Positions 15,933 through 23,936 of a DNA stretch of 52,546 bases are shown one piece after another (within the stretch, counting starts at the first letter, position 1; every line of letters starts with the position of its first letter). The stretch lies in assembly GCF_026011735.1 (NCBI RefSeq), contig NZ_BRVN01000022.1, forward strand, positions 1 through 52,546, written 5' to 3'. The stretch is from Dietzia sp. NCCP-2495 (lineage in GTDB: Bacteria > Actinomycetota > Actinomycetes > Mycobacteriales > Mycobacteriaceae). The notes beneath the pieces are model-generated. The model had not been told where the DNA came from and did no database searches. It saw only the letters and a list, made by a program, of their open reading frames with translations. Both the position numbers and the translations under genes were made by a program.

Positions 15933-17125
15933 GCCGAGTACTCCCACGGGTCTCCTTCGGAGGCCAGTACGTCGCCCAGGTCGAGCAACTGCCGGGTGGC
16001 GCCGCCGAGTCGGAACTCATTCGCCTTGGCGGCGAGGAAGTAGCGGTGCGCGGGCTCGGAGCGGTCCAGGCCCACGCCGCCGTGGATGTGGACGGCCGAG
16101 TGGGCGAGGCGGTGGCCGGCGTCGCAGGCCCAGAAATGAGCGGAGGCGACGGAGTCGCGGGCGGTGGCGGTGATCTCGGCGGGGCCGGTGTCGCCGTTCT
16201 CGACGGATCCACTACGGGCGTCGAGCTCGTAGGCGGCGCGCAGCGTGGACAGGCGCACGGCGTCCACGTCAATCATCCCGTCGGCCAGCCGGGCCGCGAC
16301 GGCCTGGAACGAGCCGATGGGCCGGCCGAACTGATGGCGCGTGGTGGCGTAGGTGGCGGTGCGCTCGAGCGCGGACTCGACCACGCCCCACTGGTGGGCC
16401 GCCAGGTGCACGCGGCGACGCAGGGCGTCGAATTCCAGCGCGGAGGCGTGGGCGGGGATCACGGAGTTCCCTGCCGAGTGCTCGGTCGGGCGCGGAGTGT
16501 CGTCGGCCGGCCGGTCTGCCAGAGGCATGTACGTCGGTAGGCCGCTGACCATCCCGGCGCACGAGAAGTCCACGGGCACGGTCCGCTCGATGGCGACGGT
16601 GTCCTTCTCGCGCGCCCGGGCGACATCAGAGAACCACAGCATCGGCAGATCCGGCATCGGTAGCGGTGCGACGATCAGGTCTGCGACCGGCGCCCAGTCG
16701 ACCTCCATCGCGGGGGCGATCGGACCGTCGCCGACGGCGGCGATCTCCCGCCCCTCGGCGACATCGGTCGCGCGGTCCGTCAGCCCGGCGGCGGCCAGCA
16801 GATGCGAGGCCCGGATCGCGGGCGAGAGCGGGACGGGGGCCAGCACGCGGCCCAGCTCCCGCATCACGAGCGCCTCGCCCACCACGCCGAGTCCGGCGCC
16901 GCCGCACGACCCGGGCGCGAGCGCCGCCGGCACCCCGGCCTCGACGAGCGCGTCCCACAGTGGGGCGTGGAAGCGGGCGGTGTCGCGGTCGGTGCCGCCG
17001 GACTCGGTGCCGGGGCCGAAGCGGGCGTCGAGCTCGCGCAGGGACTCGTCGGTCACCAGCTTCTCGCCCATCTCGCGGACGAGTCCGGTCAGTTCCGTGA
17101 TGGTGTCGTCAACGGAGAAATCCAT
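15929..17125 (-). CDS. fadE27: FadE27-like acyl-CoA dehydrogenase subunit (ChsE5 type)
   Basis: The 398-residue acyl-CoA dehydrogenase fold is seen in MRELGRVLAP, a degenerate middle domain, TRHQFGRPIGSFQAVA and HIHGGVGLDRSEPAHRYF. The usual substrate-binding middle-domain motif is poor, as in the heterotetrameric FadE26-FadE27 (ChsE4-ChsE5) sterol-CoA dehydrogenase of M. tuberculosis, where two unlike subunits form the enzyme. The ATG at 17125 lies one base after fadE26 and follows AAGGACC. A longer frame to 17254 codes for a proline/arginine run antisense in character and is rejected. Translation is coupled to fadD17 by a four-base overlap. Confidence 0.85.
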   Translation of the reverse strand: MDFSVDDTITELTGLVREMGEKLVTDESLRELDARFGPGTESGGTDRDTARFHAPLWDALVEAGVPAALAPGSCGGAGLGVVGEALVMRELGRVLAPVPLSPAIRASHLLAAAGLTDRATDVAEGREIAAVGDGPIAPAMEVDWAPVADLIVAPLPMPDLPMLWFSDVARAREKDTVAIERTVPVDFSCAGMVSGLPTYMPLADRPADDTPRPTEHSAGNSVIPAHASALEFDALRRRVHLAAHQWGVVESALERTATYATTRHQFGRPIGSFQAVAARLADGMIDVDAVRLSTLRAAYELDARSGSVENGDTGPAEITATARDSVASAHFWACDAGHRLAHSAVHIHGGVGLDRSEPAHRYFLAAKANEFRLGGATRQLLDLGDVLASEGDPWEYSA

Positions 17126-17126
17126 G

Positions 17127-18425
17127 TCAGCGGTCCTTCTGCGCGGTGGTGGCGGACGCGGTGGTGGCGGACGCGGTCGGGCTGGCGGCTGCGGGCGCGG
17201 GCGCCATGCGGGGGGCCGGCGGCAGGCCGAGGCCGGCCGCGGCGATGATGTCACGCTGCACCTCGTTGGTGCCGCCGCCGAAGGTGAGGATGAGCGCCGA
17301 GCGGTGCAGCCTCTCGATACGACCGTGCAGCGCGGCGGTGGGGGAGTGCGAGCGCTGGTAGCCCGACGAGCCCAGCACCTCCATAAGCAGGCGGTACGCC
17401 TCGCATGCGGTCTCGGTGCCGTAGACCTTCGTCGCGGAGGCGGCGATGCGGGTGGGGGCGGCGGTGTCCGCGGAGACGATCTCCCAGTTGCGCAGCGCCA
17501 GGTACTCGGCCATGGCGTGCACGCGCGCGAGGTGGGTGCGGACCCATTCGTTCTCGATCACCATGCCGTCGCCGGGCAGGCCGACCTCGGCGGAATGGGT
17601 GGCCCGCGCCCAGGCGAGTACCTGTCGCAGCGAGGCCTGAAGTGGCCCGGCGGAGGTGAGGGCGACGCGCTCGTGGTTGAGCTGGTTGGTCATGAGCGGC
17701 CAGCCGCCGTGTTCGGGGCCCACGAGGTTGGTCGCGGGGACCACCACGTCCTGGTAGTAGGTCGCGCTCGTATCGGGGCCGGCCATGGTGTGCACCGGCG
17801 TCCACGAGAACCCCTCGGCGGTGGTGGGGACGACGATCATCGAGATGCCCTTGTGTCGCTTGGCGTCCGGGTCGGTGCGGGCGGCCAGCCAGATCCAGTC
17901 GGCGTAGGCGACCAGCGAGGTCCACATCTTCTGGCCATTGATCCGGTAGACGTCCTGGCCGGAGTGCTCGCCGGTGCCGGCCTCGCGGACCGCGCGGGTC
18001 CGCAGAGAGGCGAGATCGGTGCCGGAGTCGGGCTCGGAGTAACCGATGCCGAAGTGCAGTTCACCGCGGCTGATGCGCGGCAGGAAGTAGGCCTTCTGCT
18101 CCTCGGAGCCGAACGCCATGATCGTCGGCGCGACGGAGTTGATGGTGAGGAAGGGGACCGGGACGCCGGCGATCGCGGCCTCGTCGGTGAAGATGAGCTG
18201 CTCGATCATCGGCCGGTTCCGGCCGCCGAACTCCTCGGGCCAGCCCAGGGTCAGCCAGCCGTCGCGGCCCATCTCCGCGACAATCTCGCGGTAGGCGTTG
18301 CCGTGCCCGTACTCGCCGGTGGTCGAGGTGAACGCCTCGCGTCGCTCGGGGGTCATCAGCGCGGAGAAGTACTCGCGCAACTCGCCGCGCAGACGCTGCT
18401 GATCTGGGGTGTAGGTGATGTCCAT
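17127..18425 (-). CDS. fadE26: FadE26-like acyl-CoA dehydrogenase subunit (ChsE4 type)
   Basis: The 432-residue protein has the full acyl-CoA dehydrogenase layout: LGWPEEFGG, IGYSEPDSGTDLASL (flavin/substrate middle domain), INGQKMWTS, GPEHGGWPLM, and LTFGGGTNEVQRDII at the C-terminal helix. With FadE27 it would desaturate sterol side-chain CoA esters. The start ATG at 18425 has AAGGGG upstream and a KstR-type box 26 bases away. The last ~40 residues are an Ala/Pro/Thr-rich extension with a repeated SATTA unit, absent from the family core. It is the first gene of the fadE26-fadE27-fadD17 operon. Confidence 0.88.
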   Translation of the reverse strand: MDITYTPDQQRLRGELREYFSALMTPERREAFTSTTGEYGHGNAYREIVAEMGRDGWLTLGWPEEFGGRNRPMIEQLIFTDEAAIAGVPVPFLTINSVAPTIMAFGSEEQKAYFLPRISRGELHFGIGYSEPDSGTDLASLRTRAVREAGTGEHSGQDVYRINGQKMWTSLVAYADWIWLAARTDPDAKRHKGISMIVVPTTAEGFSWTPVHTMAGPDTSATYYQDVVVPATNLVGPEHGGWPLMTNQLNHERVALTSAGPLQASLRQVLAWARATHSAEVGLPGDGMVIENEWVRTHLARVHAMAEYLALRNWEIVSADTAAPTRIAASATKVYGTETACEAYRLLMEVLGSSGYQRSHSPTAALHGRIERLHRSALILTFGGGTNEVQRDIIAAAGLGLPPAPRMAPAPAAASPTASATTASATTAQKDR

Positions 18426-18451
18426 GGAGCCCCTTGGTTCGTCGTCGAAAT

Positions 18452-18465
18452 TGGAACAAGTTCCA
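18452..18465. promoter_or_regulatory. KstR-type operator before fadE26
   Basis: TGGAACAAGTTCCA is a perfect match to TNNAACNNGTTNNA and a near-perfect palindrome. It lies 26 bases from the fadE26 start in the 225-base divergent region 18426-18650, which also holds a second box for fdxD. Apart from the boxes and RBS sites I see nothing else there. Confidence 0.7.
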
Positions 18466-18562
18466 GTTGCGTAGATCACGCTAACACTGCGGGGTGCGGG
18501 ATGGCGGCGCTCGGCGCGAGTGCGGGCCGACCGGTCGCGGTGCCTTACACTCGTGCTCGAGT

Positions 18563-18576
18563 AGGAACACGTTCTA
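18563..18576 (+). promoter_or_regulatory. KstR-type operator before fdxD
   Basis: AGGAACACGTTCTA is identical to the box before the aldehyde dehydrogenase. It is placed 74 bases before the fdxD start, so each direction of the divergent pair has its own box. Confidence 0.65.
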
Positions 18577-18650
18577 GTGTCCCGTCTCACATAGAATCGT
18601 CCCAGCCCCGGGGGGCACCGTGCCCGCTGGACTGACTAAGGAGAACTGGT

Positions 18651-18845
18651 ATGCGGATTGAAGTGGATCCCGACCGCTGCGAGGGGCAGGCCGTGTGCGT
18701 GGGCCTCGCGCCCAAGGTCTTCGAGTTGAACGACGACGACGAGGTTGTTCGCGTCATCGTGGACGAGGTGCCGGAGGAGCTCCAGAAGCGGGCCCTCAAG
18801 GCTGTGGAGAAATGTCCCATGGCGGCGCTCAAGGCCGTCGAGTAA
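18651..18845 (+). CDS. fdxD: FdxD-like 3Fe-4S ferredoxin
   Basis: The 64-residue protein has Cys10-x5-Cys16 (CEGQAVC) and Cys54-Pro, the three-cysteine pattern of actinobacterial 3Fe-4S ferredoxins with Gln at the position of the missing fourth ligand. It would carry electrons to a cytochrome P450 or other oxygenase in sterol breakdown; no P450 is in this window, so its partner lies elsewhere. TAAGGAG precedes the ATG. It is followed after 20 bases by hsd4A, in the order known for mycobacterial mce4 loci. Confidence 0.88.
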   Translation: MRIEVDPDRCEGQAVCVGLAPKVFELNDDDEVVRVIVDEVPEELQKRALKAVEKCPMAALKAVE

Positions 18846-18865
18846 CTGTGGAGGAGAAGCGCGGA

Positions 18866-19780
18866 ATGCTCGATCAGGATCTGTCCCTCGACGGCCGGGT
18901 GGCCGTGGTCACCGGCTCCGGCTCGGGCCTGGGGGCCTCGGAAGCTGTTGAACTGGCCCGGTCGGGCGCGGCCGCAGTCGTGATCAACGACATCCGGGCC
19001 TCCGAGGCCACGGATGCGGTGATCGCGGACATCGAGGCGGCGGGTGCACGGGCAGAGCTGGTCGTGGGGGACGTCTCGGAGCGCGAGACCGCGGACGCGA
19101 TGATGGCCGCCGCTCTGAAACTGGGCGGTGTCCATGTCGTCGTCAACAACGCGGGTATCACCCGCGACAAGATGCTGTTCAACATGTCCGACGACGACTT
19201 CGACGCGGTGGTCAAGGTTCATCTGCGCGGTCACTTCCTGCTCACCCGCAATGCCGCGGCCCACTGGCGAGCAGAGGACAAGAAGCGCACCGAGGGTAGT
19301 GCGCCGGTCTACGGCCGCCTCATCAACACCTCGTCCGAGGCGGGGCTCTTCGGCCCTCCCGGGCAGGCCAACTACGGCGCCGCGAAGGCCGGCATCACCG
19401 CGCTCACGCTGTCCGCGGCGCGCGTGCTCGAGCGCATCGGCTGCACCGCCAATGTCATCGCCCCGCGCGGGCGGACCGGGATGACCGAGGCGGTCTTCGC
19501 GGAGTGGGATGACTCGAAGGGTCCGGATCCGCTCTCGCCGGATCGCGTCGCGGACCTCGTGTCCTATCTCGCGTCGCCTGCGTCGGCCGGCGTCTCGGGG
19601 CAGCTGTTTGTGGTATACGGCGGCATGGTGGCGCTCGTCGAGGCGCCGGTCGTCGAGAAGCGGTTCGACGCGCCGGGGGGCGTCTGGGACCGTCGCGAGT
19701 TCGCCGATGCGGTGTCGGGGCACTGGTCAGGCCGTGCAGAGGGCAAGTCGTTCTCAGCCGCGGAGATCATGAAACTCTGA
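18866..19780 (+). CDS. hsd4A: Hsd4A-like short-chain dehydrogenase
   Basis: This 304-residue short-chain dehydrogenase has TGSGSGLG (residues 16-23, NAD binding), NNAG (94-97) and the catalytic set Ser156/157, Tyr170 and Lys174 in YGAAK. Family members next to mce4 act as 17-beta-hydroxysteroid / beta-hydroxyacyl-CoA dehydrogenases of the sterol side-chain. The C-terminal ~70 residues after the core match the longer Hsd4A-type proteins rather than the ~250-residue standard. The ATG at 18866 is preceded by GGAGGAG at good spacing; a GTG at 18848 is less likely since that RBS would lie inside the gene. A strong hairpin follows the gene. Confidence 0.85.
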   Translation: MLDQDLSLDGRVAVVTGSGSGLGASEAVELARSGAAAVVINDIRASEATDAVIADIEAAGARAELVVGDVSERETADAMMAAALKLGGVHVVVNNAGITRDKMLFNMSDDDFDAVVKVHLRGHFLLTRNAAAHWRAEDKKRTEGSAPVYGRLINTSSEAGLFGPPGQANYGAAKAGITALTLSAARVLERIGCTANVIAPRGRTGMTEAVFAEWDDSKGPDPLSPDRVADLVSYLASPASAGVSGQLFVVYGGMVALVEAPVVEKRFDAPGGVWDRREFADAVSGHWSGRAEGKSFSAAEIMKL

Positions 19781-19794
19781 CCGCAACCGGTGGC

Positions 19795-19826
19795 CCCCGG
19801 CGCGAACCTGTGAGTTCGCGCCGGGG
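19795..19826 (+). terminator. Perfect 13-bp hairpin terminator after hsd4A
   Basis: The arms 19795-19807 and 19814-19826 pair perfectly with a 6-base loop, 14 bases after the hsd4A stop. It separates fdxD-hsd4A from the mce4 operon, so the latter needs its own promoter. The rest of 19827-20017 holds the next KstR-type box and an AT-richer segment that may be that promoter. Confidence 0.65.
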
Positions 19827-19913
19827 AGCGCGGTGACGGGTGGGGCGCGTGTTAGATTCCCTCCAGATTCCGGGAGGGCCCACCTCGGGGGTGCCGAGGA
19901 AGACCTTGCGAAT

Positions 19914-19927
19914 TGGAACACGTTCTC
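19914..19927 (+). promoter_or_regulatory. KstR-type operator before the mce4 operon
   Basis: TGGAACACGTTCTC matches TNNAACNNGTTNNA except for the last base. It lies 90 bases before yrbE4A, after the hsd4A terminator, so it likely controls the mce4 operon promoter. Confidence 0.65.
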
Positions 19928-20017
19928 GTTAATGTGTTACCGCGATCACACAGGGTGGACCCCGGACGTGAGGGGATCACGTGTGATCCGGGGGATAAAA
20001 GGTAGGAGGGGGGCGTC

Positions 20018-20782
20018 ATGGCGAGTGTTCTCGACAAGCCACTCAAGGGAGTCGGCGACTTCTTCGCGATGACGTTGGACACCTTCATCTCATTCCCCTC
20101 GATCGTCCGCCAGGGACGCGAGTTCGTCGACCAGTCATGGTTCATCGCCCGCGTGTCGATGATGGCCACGATCCTCGTGGCCATCCCGTTCACCGTCCTG
20201 GTGAGCTTCACGCTCAACATCCTGCTGCGGGAGATCGGCGCAGCCGACCTCTCGGGTGCCGGCGCGGCACTGGGCGCGGTCACGCAGGTGGGGCCGATGG
20301 TCACCGTGCTCATCGTCGCCGGGGCCGGCGCCACCGCCATCTGCGCGGACCTGGGCGCTCGTACCATCCGTGAGGAGATCGACGCGATGGAGGTGCTGGG
20401 AATCGACCCGGTCAAGCGTCTCGTCGTTCCGCGGGTGGCCGCCTCGACGTTCGTCGCCCTGCTGCTCAACGGCCTGGTGTGCACCATCGGCATCCTCGGC
20501 GGTTTCCTGTTCTCCGTCCTCCTCCAGGGGGTCAACCCCGGTGCGTTCGTCAACGGCATCACGCTGTTGACGGGTCTGGGCGAGCTCGTCCTGGCGCAGA
20601 TCAAGGCCGGGGTGTTCGGAATGTTGGCCGGCCTCGTCGCCTGCTATAAGGGCCTCTACGTCCGTGGCGGACCGAAGGAGGTCGGAAACGCGGTGAATGA
20701 GACCGTCGTCTTCGCCTTCATGGCGCTGTTCGTGGTCAATACCGTCATCACCGCCGTCGGCGTCAAGGTTCTGGGAGCGTGA
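20018..20782 (+). CDS. yrbE4A: YrbE4A: MlaE-type permease of Mce4 transporter
   Basis: This 254-residue integral membrane protein has five to six hydrophobic segments and the MlaE-family signature region GAGATAICADLGARTIREEIDAMEVLGIDPV, whose EEIDAMEV motif contacts the ATPase. With YrbE4B it forms the permease of the Mce4 importer in the inner membrane; the shared ATPase (MceG/MkL) is not encoded here. The ATG at 20018 follows GGTAGGAGG. It is the first gene of a continuous operon to 30382 and is separated from yrbE4B by one base. Confidence 0.92.
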   Translation: MASVLDKPLKGVGDFFAMTLDTFISFPSIVRQGREFVDQSWFIARVSMMATILVAIPFTVLVSFTLNILLREIGAADLSGAGAALGAVTQVGPMVTVLIVAGAGATAICADLGARTIREEIDAMEVLGIDPVKRLVVPRVAASTFVALLLNGLVCTIGILGGFLFSVLLQGVNPGAFVNGITLLTGLGELVLAQIKAGVFGMLAGLVACYKGLYVRGGPKEVGNAVNETVVFAFMALFVVNTVITAVGVKVLGA

Positions 20783-20783
20783 C

Positions 20784-21635
20784 ATGGCGGTGATAGAGAC
20801 CACGCGGTTCCCGCGCCTGTCGCGTGCTCGCCATCGGGCGATCGGCGGGTTCGACAACTTCGGCGATCACGCCCTGTTCTTCTGGCGCGCGCTGGCGGCC
20901 ACGCCCCGCGCGCTGACCCAGTACCCCAAGGAGACGCTGCGGCTCATCGCCGAGATCGCCATGGGAACCGGTGCGCTCGCGATGATCGGCGGCACGGTCG
21001 TGATCGTCGCCTTCCTCACCCTGGCCACAGGCGGCGTCATCGCCGTGCAGGGCTTCTCCTCGCTGACGGATGTCGGCGTGGAGGCGCTCACCGGCTTCTT
21101 CGCCGCGTTCATCAACGTCCGTATCGCCGCGCCGGTGATCGCGGGCATCGGGCTGGCGGCCACCATCGGCGCGGGCGCCACCGCCCAGCTGGGCGCCATG
21201 CGAGTCTCCGAGGAGATCGACGCGCTCGAGGTCATGGCCATCGATTCGGTGACCTACCTGGTCTCGACGCGCATCCTGGCCGGGATGATCGCGGTGATCC
21301 CGCTGTACTCGCTCGCCGTCATCGCCTCGTTCCTGGCGAGCCGCTTCGCGACGGTCGAGATCTACGGCCAGTCCGGCGGCGTCTACGACCACTACTTCTC
21401 GACGTTCCTCATTCCGACGGACATCCTCTGGTCGTTCGTCCAGGCCATCGCCATGGCCATCACGATCATGCTCATCCACACCTACCACGGGTACAACGCG
21501 GCGGGCGGCCCCGCCGGCGTCGGCGCGGCCGTGGGCAACGCGGTGCGCACGTCGCTCATCGCCGTGGTGACGGTAACCCTTCTCGTCTCGCTCGCGATCT
21601 ACGGCGGAGACGGCAACTTCAACCTGTCGGGATAG
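20784..21635 (+). CDS. yrbE4B: YrbE4B: MlaE-type permease of Mce4 transporter
   Basis: The 283-residue membrane protein is the partner permease, with the corresponding GAGATAQLGAMRVSEEIDALEVMAIDSV segment and several membrane helices. The ATG at 20784 is one base after the yrbE4A stop; an in-frame extension to 20697 would overlap yrbE4A and is rejected. Ten bases separate it from mce4A. Confidence 0.92.
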   Translation: MAVIETTRFPRLSRARHRAIGGFDNFGDHALFFWRALAATPRALTQYPKETLRLIAEIAMGTGALAMIGGTVVIVAFLTLATGGVIAVQGFSSLTDVGVEALTGFFAAFINVRIAAPVIAGIGLAATIGAGATAQLGAMRVSEEIDALEVMAIDSVTYLVSTRILAGMIAVIPLYSLAVIASFLASRFATVEIYGQSGGVYDHYFSTFLIPTDILWSFVQAIAMAITIMLIHTYHGYNAAGGPAGVGAAVGNAVRTSLIAVVTVTLLVSLAIYGGDGNFNLSG

Positions 21636-21645
21636 GAGAGACGAT

Positions 21646-22884
21646 ATGGCGAGGACGGTGAGCCAGAGCGACACGGTGCCCAAGCGCATCGCGGGCGCGG
21701 GCCTGACGTTGTTCATCGTCGTGGTGGTCGCGCTGTCCCTCCTGATGTTCGTGCGGGCCTTCGACAATCGCGTGCCCATCACGGTGCGCAGCGACCGCGC
21801 GGGGCTGGTCATGGAAGAGGACGCCAAGGTCCGCTCACGCGGTGTGGAGATCGGCAACGTCACCCGGATCATCCAGGAGTTCGACGGTGCGACCCTCGAG
21901 CTCGAGGTGGACCCCGCCGCGCTCGAGGCGATCCCGGCGAACTCTCCCGTCTCAATCGGCTCTAACACCATCTTCGGGGCCAAGTCCGTCGACTTCCGCG
22001 CCCCCGCCAACCCGGGCCCTGCCACCCTTGAGCCCGGCGCCGTGGTTCAGGCCACCAATGTCACCACCGAGGTCAACACCCTGTTCCAGGATCTGTCGGA
22101 TCTGCTCCTGGCGATCGAGCCGGAGAAGCTCAACGCGACGCTCGGCGCGATCTCCGGAGCCGTCGACGGGCGAGGCGAACAGATCGGCCGGACGATCACG
22201 GACCTCAACGCGTATCTGGAAGAGATCAATCCGCAGATCGAGACGCTCCAGCGCGACCTGGCCAAGGGCTCGCGGGTGGCGAACCTCTACGCGGACGTCA
22301 CTCCGGATGTCATGCGAATTCTCGACTCCGGCACCGACGTCGGCGCCAACATCGTCAACAACCAGGCTCGCTTCGAGCAGTTGCTCGCCTCCGCGATCGG
22401 CACCGGCGAGACCGGTAAGCGGCTGCTGAGCGAGAACGGCGACCAGCTGGTCAAGGCACTGTCCGATCTGCGCGCTTCGACCAGTCTGCTGGGCGAGTAC
22501 TCGCCCATACTCACCTGCCTGATCGTCGGCCTCAACCAAGGCGTCGAGGGCGCCGGGCAGGCGTTCGGTGCGTCCAACCAACCGGGCCTGACATTCAGGG
22601 CAGGCTTCCAGCAGGGCGCACGAGCCTACGAGTATCCCAAGGACCTGCCCAAGGTCAACGCCAGTACCGGCCCGAACTGCTACGGCCTGCCCTTCCCCGA
22701 CCCGAGCGTCCACGCGCCGTTCGTCGTCACCGACACCGGCTCCAACCCCGTGGAGGGAATGCCCGACGTGTTTACCTCGCGACCCGGCCCGCTTTTCGGC
22801 CCGCTTCCGTCGACCGAGCCCGGAAGGCCCGCGCCGCCCACACTGCTGCAGGTCATGCTCGGCATGGACGGAGGGAACCCGTGA
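21646..22884 (+). CDS. mce4A: Mce4A: substrate-binding Mce protein
   Basis: The 412-residue protein has an N-terminal membrane anchor (~residues 18-38), an MlaD/Mce domain (~40-120, with GLVMEEDAKVRSRGVEIG and NTIFGAKSVDF) and a long helical C-terminal part that in this family builds the tunnel across the periplasm. In sterol-using relatives Mce4 imports cholesterol. AGGAGAGACGAT precedes the ATG. The gene overlaps mce4B by four bases. Confidence 0.92.
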   Translation: MARTVSQSDTVPKRIAGAGLTLFIVVVVALSLLMFVRAFDNRVPITVRSDRAGLVMEEDAKVRSRGVEIGNVTRIIQEFDGATLELEVDPAALEAIPANSPVSIGSNTIFGAKSVDFRAPANPGPATLEPGAVVQATNVTTEVNTLFQDLSDLLLAIEPEKLNATLGAISGAVDGRGEQIGRTITDLNAYLEEINPQIETLQRDLAKGSRVANLYADVTPDVMRILDSGTDVGANIVNNQARFEQLLASAIGTGETGKRLLSENGDQLVKALSDLRASTSLLGEYSPILTCLIVGLNQGVEGAGQAFGASNQPGLTFRAGFQQGARAYEYPKDLPKVNASTGPNCYGLPFPDPSVHAPFVVTDTGSNPVEGMPDVFTSRPGPLFGPLPSTEPGRPAPPTLLQVMLGMDGGNP

Positions 22885-23936
22885 GCGCCGGGCGCGCGGC
22901 AGCGCGCGCGGGCCGGGTTACCGCGGTCAAGCTCGGGATCTTCACCACTGTGATGGCCCTGGTGCTGGCCGGGCTCGTCGTGGTGTTCAGCGAGTACCGC
23001 TCCGGCGACTTCGAGCGATATAACGCCCACTTCACCGACGTCTCAGGGCTCGAGTCCGGCGACAAGGTGCGTATCGCCGGCGTCGAGGTCGGCCAGGTCG
23101 GGAAGGTCGAGCTGGCCGAGGAGAACACCGCCCGCGTCCGCTTCACGGTCGCCGGAAACCAGAGCGTCCACCAGAGCACCGAGGCCGTGGTGCGGTACGA
23201 GAACCTGACCGGCGACCGCTACCTCGAGCTCAAGCGCGGAGAGGGGAGCCAGGCTCCGCTCGAGCCAGGCGGCACCCTGCCCCTCTCGCAGACCGCGCCC
23301 GCGCTTGACCTGGACGCGCTCCTCGGCGGATTCCGACCGCTGTTCAAGGCGCTTGACCCCGGGCAGGTCAACCAGCTGTCCGAGTCGATCGTCAAGGTGT
23401 TTCAGGGTGAGTCCGGCACCATTCAGGACCTGCTCGCCTCGACGTCGTCGCTCACTCAGTCCCTCGCCGACCGCGACCAGTTGATCGGCGACGTGATCAC
23501 GAACCTCAACTCCGTTCTCACCACGGTGGCCGACAACAACGAGAACGTCGACTCGATCGTCGACGACCTGCAGCAGCTCGTCTCCGGACTGGCCGCCAAC
23601 TCGGAGCCCCTGGCGGAGTCGGTCAGCCGACTCAACGACACGAGCGCCAACATGACAACGCTGCTGGCCGACGTGCGGCCCTCCCTCAAGGAGGACATCG
23701 CCCAGATCGATCGCGTGGCGACTCTGATCAATGACGACGAGGAGTTCGTCGAGAACGTCATCAATCGCCTGCCGTCCGACTTCGAGAAGATGGGCCGGCT
23801 CGGCGTCTACGGCAGTTTCTTCCAGTTCTATCTCTGTGGCGTCATAGTTCGGATCACCAACCCGGCCACCGGCAATGACCTCTTTCTTCCGCAGTATGAG
23901 CAGACGACGGGACGGTGTGCGTTCCCCGATGAGTAA
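22881..23936 (+). CDS. mce4B: Mce4B: Mce protein
   Basis: The 351-residue Mce protein has a membrane anchor (~15-33), an MlaD domain (GLESGDKVRIAGVEVGQV; YENLTGDRYLELK) and a coiled-coil-like helical region ending in PQYEQTTGRCAFPDE. The GTG start overlaps the mce4A stop and follows GGAGGG. The C-terminal Cys-containing end is typical of MceB proteins. Confidence 0.92.
   Translation: MSAGRAAARAGRVTAVKLGIFTTVMALVLAGLVVVFSEYRSGDFERYNAHFTDVSGLESGDKVRIAGVEVGQVGKVELAEENTARVRFTVAGNQSVHQSTEAVVRYENLTGDRYLELKRGEGSQAPLEPGGTLPLSQTAPALDLDALLGGFRPLFKALDPGQVNQLSESIVKVFQGESGTIQDLLASTSSLTQSLADRDQLIGDVITNLNSVLTTVADNNENVDSIVDDLQQLVSGLAANSEPLAESVSRLNDTSANMTTLLADVRPSLKEDIAQIDRVATLINDDEEFVENVINRLPSDFEKMGRLGVYGSFFQFYLCGVIVRITNPATGNDLFLPQYEQTTGRCAFPDE

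Noticed and set aside
15932-16272. Long minus-strand frame with Arg-rich translation over fadE27 and fadD17
   Set aside because: It is out of frame with both conserved enzymes and has only GC-skewed composition.
17146-17254. Extended N-terminus of fadE27
   Set aside because: The added residues are a Pro/Arg run that overlaps the end of fadE26; the ATG at 17125 has its own RBS and fits the family length.
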